Below are positions 60,023 to 64,000 of a stretch of DNA of 64,000 bases, piece by piece (position 1 is the stretch's first letter; every line of letters starts with the position of its first letter). Where the stretch lies: the NCBI GenBank assembly GCA_029204225.1, contig CM055111.1, positions 9,679,000 through 9,742,999 of the forward strand. Direction: 5' to 3'. The translations under genes were made by a program, and so were the position numbers. Below the pieces are notes generated by a model. That model had not been told where the DNA came from. It did no database searches and worked only from the letters and a program-made list of their open reading frames with translations. The stretch is from Diphasiastrum complanatum. Lineage: Eukaryota; Streptophyta; Lycopodiopsida; Lycopodiales; Lycopodiaceae.

Positions 60023-60866
60023 ATGGCTAGCCTAAGTGAGAGTCTACTCAATGAGCCAAGTAGATTGAATGGAACCAATTGCAACATGTGGAAGCTTTAA
60101 GATGTGGAACATTCTCATGGGTAGAGAATGTTGGGACATAGTCGCAGGGCTTGAGCCTATTCTAGCTTTTGAGCCTGGATTGAAAGATTACATCACGAGA
60201 CGATCAAAGGCAAATCGGTCATCAACCTTTTTGTGAAGGATAACATTATCCCTCACATTAGGTGTGCCCCATGACCTCATGAGGCTTGGCAGAGGTCTCC
60301 ATATGAACCCGTCAATACGGCTAGAGTCCCCTACAATGTTTCATGGACCTTTTCAAAAAGCCTTTTTGCATCGTCTTTGAAACACGTTTGAAACGGGAAA
60401 GATCAAACCCTATCGGGAAAGAAATAGCAAAATGTTTTTAGGGCTTTGTTTTTTTGCTTGTTTTTATTCCTAGCCTTTTGTTAAAGGAAAACCAAGTGTT
60501 GTTTAAGTTTCTAGACAATGATAATAGCACTATACAATGACAATATAAACGATTGATAATTGACACACTTGAATGATTAAGGACTCAATGAGACGTTGAG
60601 ATACATCACACAACGCACATGCACGAGGTATTCATAATTCTACTATTCCCTACTGAGTTTGAATTAAAGTTTATATGTCAAATTTTCCACACACATTAGG
60701 TGGGTTTTTATTTATTTTTGCTCAAATTTCAAATCCGCTTCGAACAGTCTGTTTGAAACGGACTTTTCAAAACGGAGTTTCATTGAATGAAAAGCGTTTC
60801 AGTGAAACATTGGTCCCCTATCTACAAAACAAATTGATGAATTCCAAGACCTAGCCATGGAGTATC
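60023..60866 (+). mobile_element. Copia gag remnant hosting two later insertions
   Basis: The plus strand reads MASLSESLLNEPSRLNGTNC, a Copia gag start. With frame breaks it continues through INLFVKDNIIPHI, PHEAWQRSPYEPVNTARVPY and, beyond the hAT-like insert, LQNKLMNSK. The text runs without gap across the insert once one 8-bp duplication is removed. At 60866 it is cut by the LTR of the next Ty3 element. It has multiple stops. Confidence 0.75.
60334..60812. mobile_element. Non-autonomous hAT-like element (479 bp)
   Basis: Perfect 8-bp target-site duplications GTCCCCTA flank it at 60326-60333 and 60813-60820. Perfect 10-bp terminal inverted repeats are CAATGTTTCA at 60334-60343 and TGAAACATTG at 60803-60812. 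Sub-terminal palindromic words such as CGTTTGAAACG occur near both ends (about 60388 and 60749). No protein is encoded. The 8-bp duplication marks hAT-type transposition, and the host sequence is a Copia gag whose reading is restored by removing it. Confidence 0.88.
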
Positions 60867-61224
60867 TGTTACGAGCTCGTGACCAGTGCCGAACCCTAGA
60901 GAACACAGATAGGTTAGATACCACAGTCAGGGTCGTGTCCAGCGAACATGACCAACAGGGCAAGACAGTGTGAGTAGTGTGCCCCAACACGGTCCATAGC
61001 CATGGCGGGCCTAACACAGCCTAGGGACCCTGTCAGCAGGATAGGGCCCCCAGTTGGGTCCCGACGTGCAATCGGCCACGTCAGTACCACGTGGCCGACA
61101 CTTGGCAGTTGCATGCTACCAGTCCTCACACTGGGCTAGGCGGGGCTTACTCTATATCAGGGAGTAGGCAAGGTTGGGTGGATCAGTTAGTGTTTGCCCT
61201 ACTGTGGTGTTAGGATTTATTACA
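60867..61224 (+). mobile_element. 5' LTR of the right-hand Ty3 element
   Basis: The LTR runs from TGTTACGAGCTCG to ...GGATTTATTACA, a TG...CA unit of 358 bp, and is followed after one base by the primer-binding site. It starts abruptly in Copia gag. The 3' LTR lies outside the window. Confidence 0.8.
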
Positions 61225-61225
61225 C

Positions 61226-61238
61226 TGGTATCAGAGCC
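61226..61238 (+). promoter_or_regulatory. Primer-binding site (initiator tRNA-Met type)
   Basis: TGGTATCAGAGCC directly after the LTR is the usual plant tRNA-Met complement used to prime reverse transcription. Confidence 0.9.
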
Positions 61239-61990
61239 ATCTCCATCCTAGGGAGTTCAGGAGCAGCAGTAGAGAAAGCTATCAGAAGATAGATCTCTGA
61301 GTTTCTCATAAAAGATTAGAGGAGGAGAATCGTTGTAGGAGCAGCCTTCAAACTTCTGATTTTCACTGAGAAATCACAGTAGCAAGGAGTCAGATTCCAA
61401 GCGTAGGTAGCTCGCTGGAAAAACAGCTGTTTCTCACTGAGTTCAGAGGATTCTCTATAGTTTTCCCAGCGAAATTAGAGTAGGAAGAAGCCAGCACCTC
61501 CATCGCTGTACAGTCAGAGACCTGCATCTAATTTCCAGGGAAAAATTTACTGGTTCTCAGCGAGTTTGAAGCCAAAAAGGAGGAGCAGGGCCAGCGCTGC
61601 CAGTGCTTCTGAAAATTTGGTTTTTAGACAAGTTTTCGGGCCACAACATCAAAGATTTGGACCAAGAGGATTCCTACCAGATCAGCGAGCAGGAGACTTC
61701 TGAAATTTCAGAATTCAAAAAGGTTTTTGGACTTCAGATTTGCCATTTTGTGGACACATTGAGATGTTGTCAGACCAGCGAGGGGGGATAGCAAAAGTTT
61801 CAGATCTTTTTGCACTTTTTCCAACCTCAAATCAGATTGAGGAAGAAGCTGAGAAGGGCTTTTCTTGATTCTCTCTGTGGAAGTACAGTTCTCAGAAAGA
61901 GCTAAGTTTTCTTCCCTTGTATAGTTGCAAATTAGTCTTTTAGACTTTTTTTCCTTCAAAAGTTAAGGTAGCTCTCTTTCAGTTCCGAAG
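61239..61990 (+). other. Untranslated leader of the Ty3 element
   Basis: About 750 bases lie between the primer site and the gag start codon. A short frame at 61603-61791 has no domain. Leaders of this length are common in plant Gypsy elements. Confidence 0.6.
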
Positions 61991-64000
61991 ATGACCACTC
62001 CTCAGGGACCTGATCAACCCCCGGAGAGAGGCTTCGACGAACTTGAAACAGAAGCCTTGGCTTACAGTAAAGGGAAGGAACCCATGGAATTGGAAGAACA
62101 TGAACAGTTCGCCGAAGAACTCGACGAACTGGTTACCAAGGAGCAGTTTCTCCAGTTGGTAACAGAAGTGGATGAACTGAAGTTGGCATTAGCCAATTTC
62201 AAGTCCAGTGTGGACGACTCGTTCGCTGAACTCAAAAGCTTGATTTTGAGTTCCGCGAAAGGAAGCCTTCCCTCCACTTCTCAGTTATCCCCTTCTCCAC
62301 TTCCATCAGTTTCGGGTGAGACTTTACGGTCTCACCCCAGTGTTTTTAAAGATTTAAAGCCTCCTACTTTTAATGGGGAAGAGAAGGATAGAAATGCAGA
62401 CGTTCTACAAACCTTCCTCAGCAAATGGAAGAACATTCATGCTCTTAAACAGACCCCTGACCATTTGCAAGCTATTGAGGCCAGTCTTTCCTTAGGGCCT
62501 ATGGCCTATAAGTGGTGGTTAAATCTCCAGGAGATTGGGCAGACTCCGCGGTCATGGAAAGCTTTTGAAGAAGCTTTCCTAAGAGAATTTCTACCAAAAA
62601 ATGAACTTGATAGAGCCTGGGAAGCCTGGGAAAGAACAGTAATGGACAAGTCCCTCATCCAATATATCTCGCAGTATCGAGAAGCAATTTTAAAGATTAA
62701 AAATATGGATGATTATCAGAAAATCAGGGGATTTGTCTGAGGCCTCAAAGATAAATATAAAGTAGAGGTCCAGAGAAACTCGCCTACTACCCTTGAGCAA
62801 GCTCTCAAGTATGCTCAAATCTATGATGATTCAGTGGGTAGGAAGAGGGCGAGACAGCAGCCACTTTCTGAGCAGCCTTCTCAGAATTTAGAAAGAAATT
62901 TTTAAAAAGAAAGAACCAAGATAAATTTAAAAGTGAAGCTCCTCAGAAACGCCCTTCACTCATACAGCCCTTAAAACCAGATGATTTTGAGAAAGCCAAA
63001 CAAGAACGTTTGTGCTTTGTGTGTATGGGCAAGGGACACACAGTCAGACAGTGTCCCAAGGGGCCTTTCACTAAAAAAGATAAGAAAGATAAAAAAACAA
63101 GTTCATCTTGTTCAGACTGTATGTTTCCCCAGTGACTCGGTAGCTTCCGAGATCAAAGTGTATCATGAAGATCATGAACACTGTTGCCAGCTGACCTCTG
63201 CAATGCTAGCGAGACCCTTCAGCTTTGGGCCGCATGACCTAGTACGTATGCATGGGAAACTTGGTAACCAGTCAGTAAGAGTTATGGTTGATGATGGGGC
63301 AACCCATAATTTCATCAACTACACCCTGGTTAAAAAGCTTAAACTACCAGAAGTACCTAGTCAGCATAGGTACATAGTTTCATTAGCTAAGGGTGAAGAT
63401 AAAAAAATATGGGAAACTATGTTAAGTGATTTGAATCTTGGTATTCAGGGGTACCAAGATGAAATAAACTTTCAGATAATGCACCTGGATCGTACAGACA
63501 TTGTTCTCGGGAGAGATTGGCTCTACAGTTTAGGACCTTCCCTCCACAGAAACTATCAGGAGAACACTCTCAGCTTTCAGCATGAAGGCCGAGAGATCCA
63601 GTTGCATGGGGAGCATGATCTTCCCAACAGTCCTATGGTCTGCAGTTTAGAGCTCTGTCAGCTAATCGGAGACGAAGACCATCAGGTATTCTTATATGAC
63701 TTTCAAAGTAAAAAACTCGAGCCAGCTCAGACTAGGTACAGTGCCTATGAAAAGGAACTCTTTTCCACAGTCCATGCCCTTAAGACTTGGAGGCATTATT
63801 TGTATGGTGCCAACTTTGAGGTCCTGACAGACCATGAGAGTCTCAGATACCTTTGCAATCAACCTGAGCTTAGAGGTCAGAAAGCTCGTTGGGCAGAGTT
63901 GATGCAAGAGTTTGACATGTCTATCAGACATAGACGTGGAAAATTCAATACAGTAGCATATGCCCTTAGCAAAATGCCTATGATAAACAAGCTGAGTATT
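61991..64000 (+). mobile_element. Ty3/Gypsy gag-protease-RNase H with reverse transcriptase deleted
   Basis: Gag starts MTTPQGPDQPPER at 61991. It has a coiled stretch (about residues 35-85), then FNGEEKDRNADVLQTFLSKW and KAFEEAFLREFLPKNELDRA (retrotransposon gag). A TGA at 62738 interrupts it, with a frameshift near 62900. The CCHC knuckle CFVCMGKGHTVRQC spans about 63012-63053. The protease shows VDDGATHNFIN (D-D-G in place of D-S/T-G) and IVLGRDWLYSLGP. At about 63695 the reading passes directly to RNase H: RYSAYEKELFSTVHALKTWR, NFEVLTDHESLRYL, FNTVAYALSKMP. The RT palm with its YxDD site is missing. The element runs off the window before integrase. Confidence 0.85.

Overview
The window is nuclear DNA of a land plant, most likely a seed plant. 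It has a many-exon, plant-type ATXR3/SDG2 histone methyltransferase gene, a germin-like protein gene with typical plant cupin boxes, plant-type Ty1/Copia and Ty3/Gypsy retrotransposons with the TGGTATCAGAGCC primer-binding site, and TTTAGGG telomere-type repeats. Introns reach 4 kb and most transposons are old and broken. I cannot name the species; a flowering plant with a moderately large, slowly purged genome fits best.

Region by region: 1-12.6 kb is a patchwork of broken retrotransposons. It holds two opposed Ty3 fragments, a 5' half of a Copia element (gag-protease-integrase), a reverse-strand Copia with an internal deletion, a Copia 3' end with its LTR, and a 3' half of the first Copia family with a long LTR. 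A single intact-looking gene, a secreted germin-like protein, lies at 13.9-14.55 kb on the minus strand behind a (CT)n tract and a TATA-like box. From 15.3 to 25.3 kb there are more Copia pieces in both orientations, some fused to each other. From 25.3 to 35.6 kb lies a decayed but nearly full Ty3 element (gag, protease, RT, RNase H, integrase, an extra coiled-coil ORF, 3' LTR). A 0.46-kb piece of Copia is spliced into its gag.

From 38.0 to 56.4 kb, on the minus strand, is the main gene: ATXR3/SDG2, the H3K4 trimethyltransferase. I resolved 20 coding exons whose phases join into one 2,664-residue reading frame. It has two GYF-like modules, an F-box/leucine-rich-repeat-like region, an acidic tract, the SET and post-SET region and a conserved C-terminal part. 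Its large introns hold a decayed Copia fragment, a tRNA-derived SINE candidate and interstitial telomere-like repeats. The 5' end may extend beyond the first exon found here.

From 56.5 kb to the end is repeat-rich DNA: a possible non-LTR retrotransposon tail, a 97-bp duplicated repeat, and a Copia gag remnant carrying a non-autonomous hAT-like element with perfect 8-bp target-site duplications. That gag is then cut by the LTR of a Ty3 element that runs off the window and has lost its reverse transcriptase. A second hAT-like element lies just downstream of ATXR3.

Only two ordinary host genes are supported. I see no rRNA or functional tRNA gene, no CRISPR array and no multi-gene system. The most informative novelties are structural: nested, chimeric and filler-type rearrangements of retrotransposons, and two hAT-like miniature elements recognised here from their duplications and palindromes.
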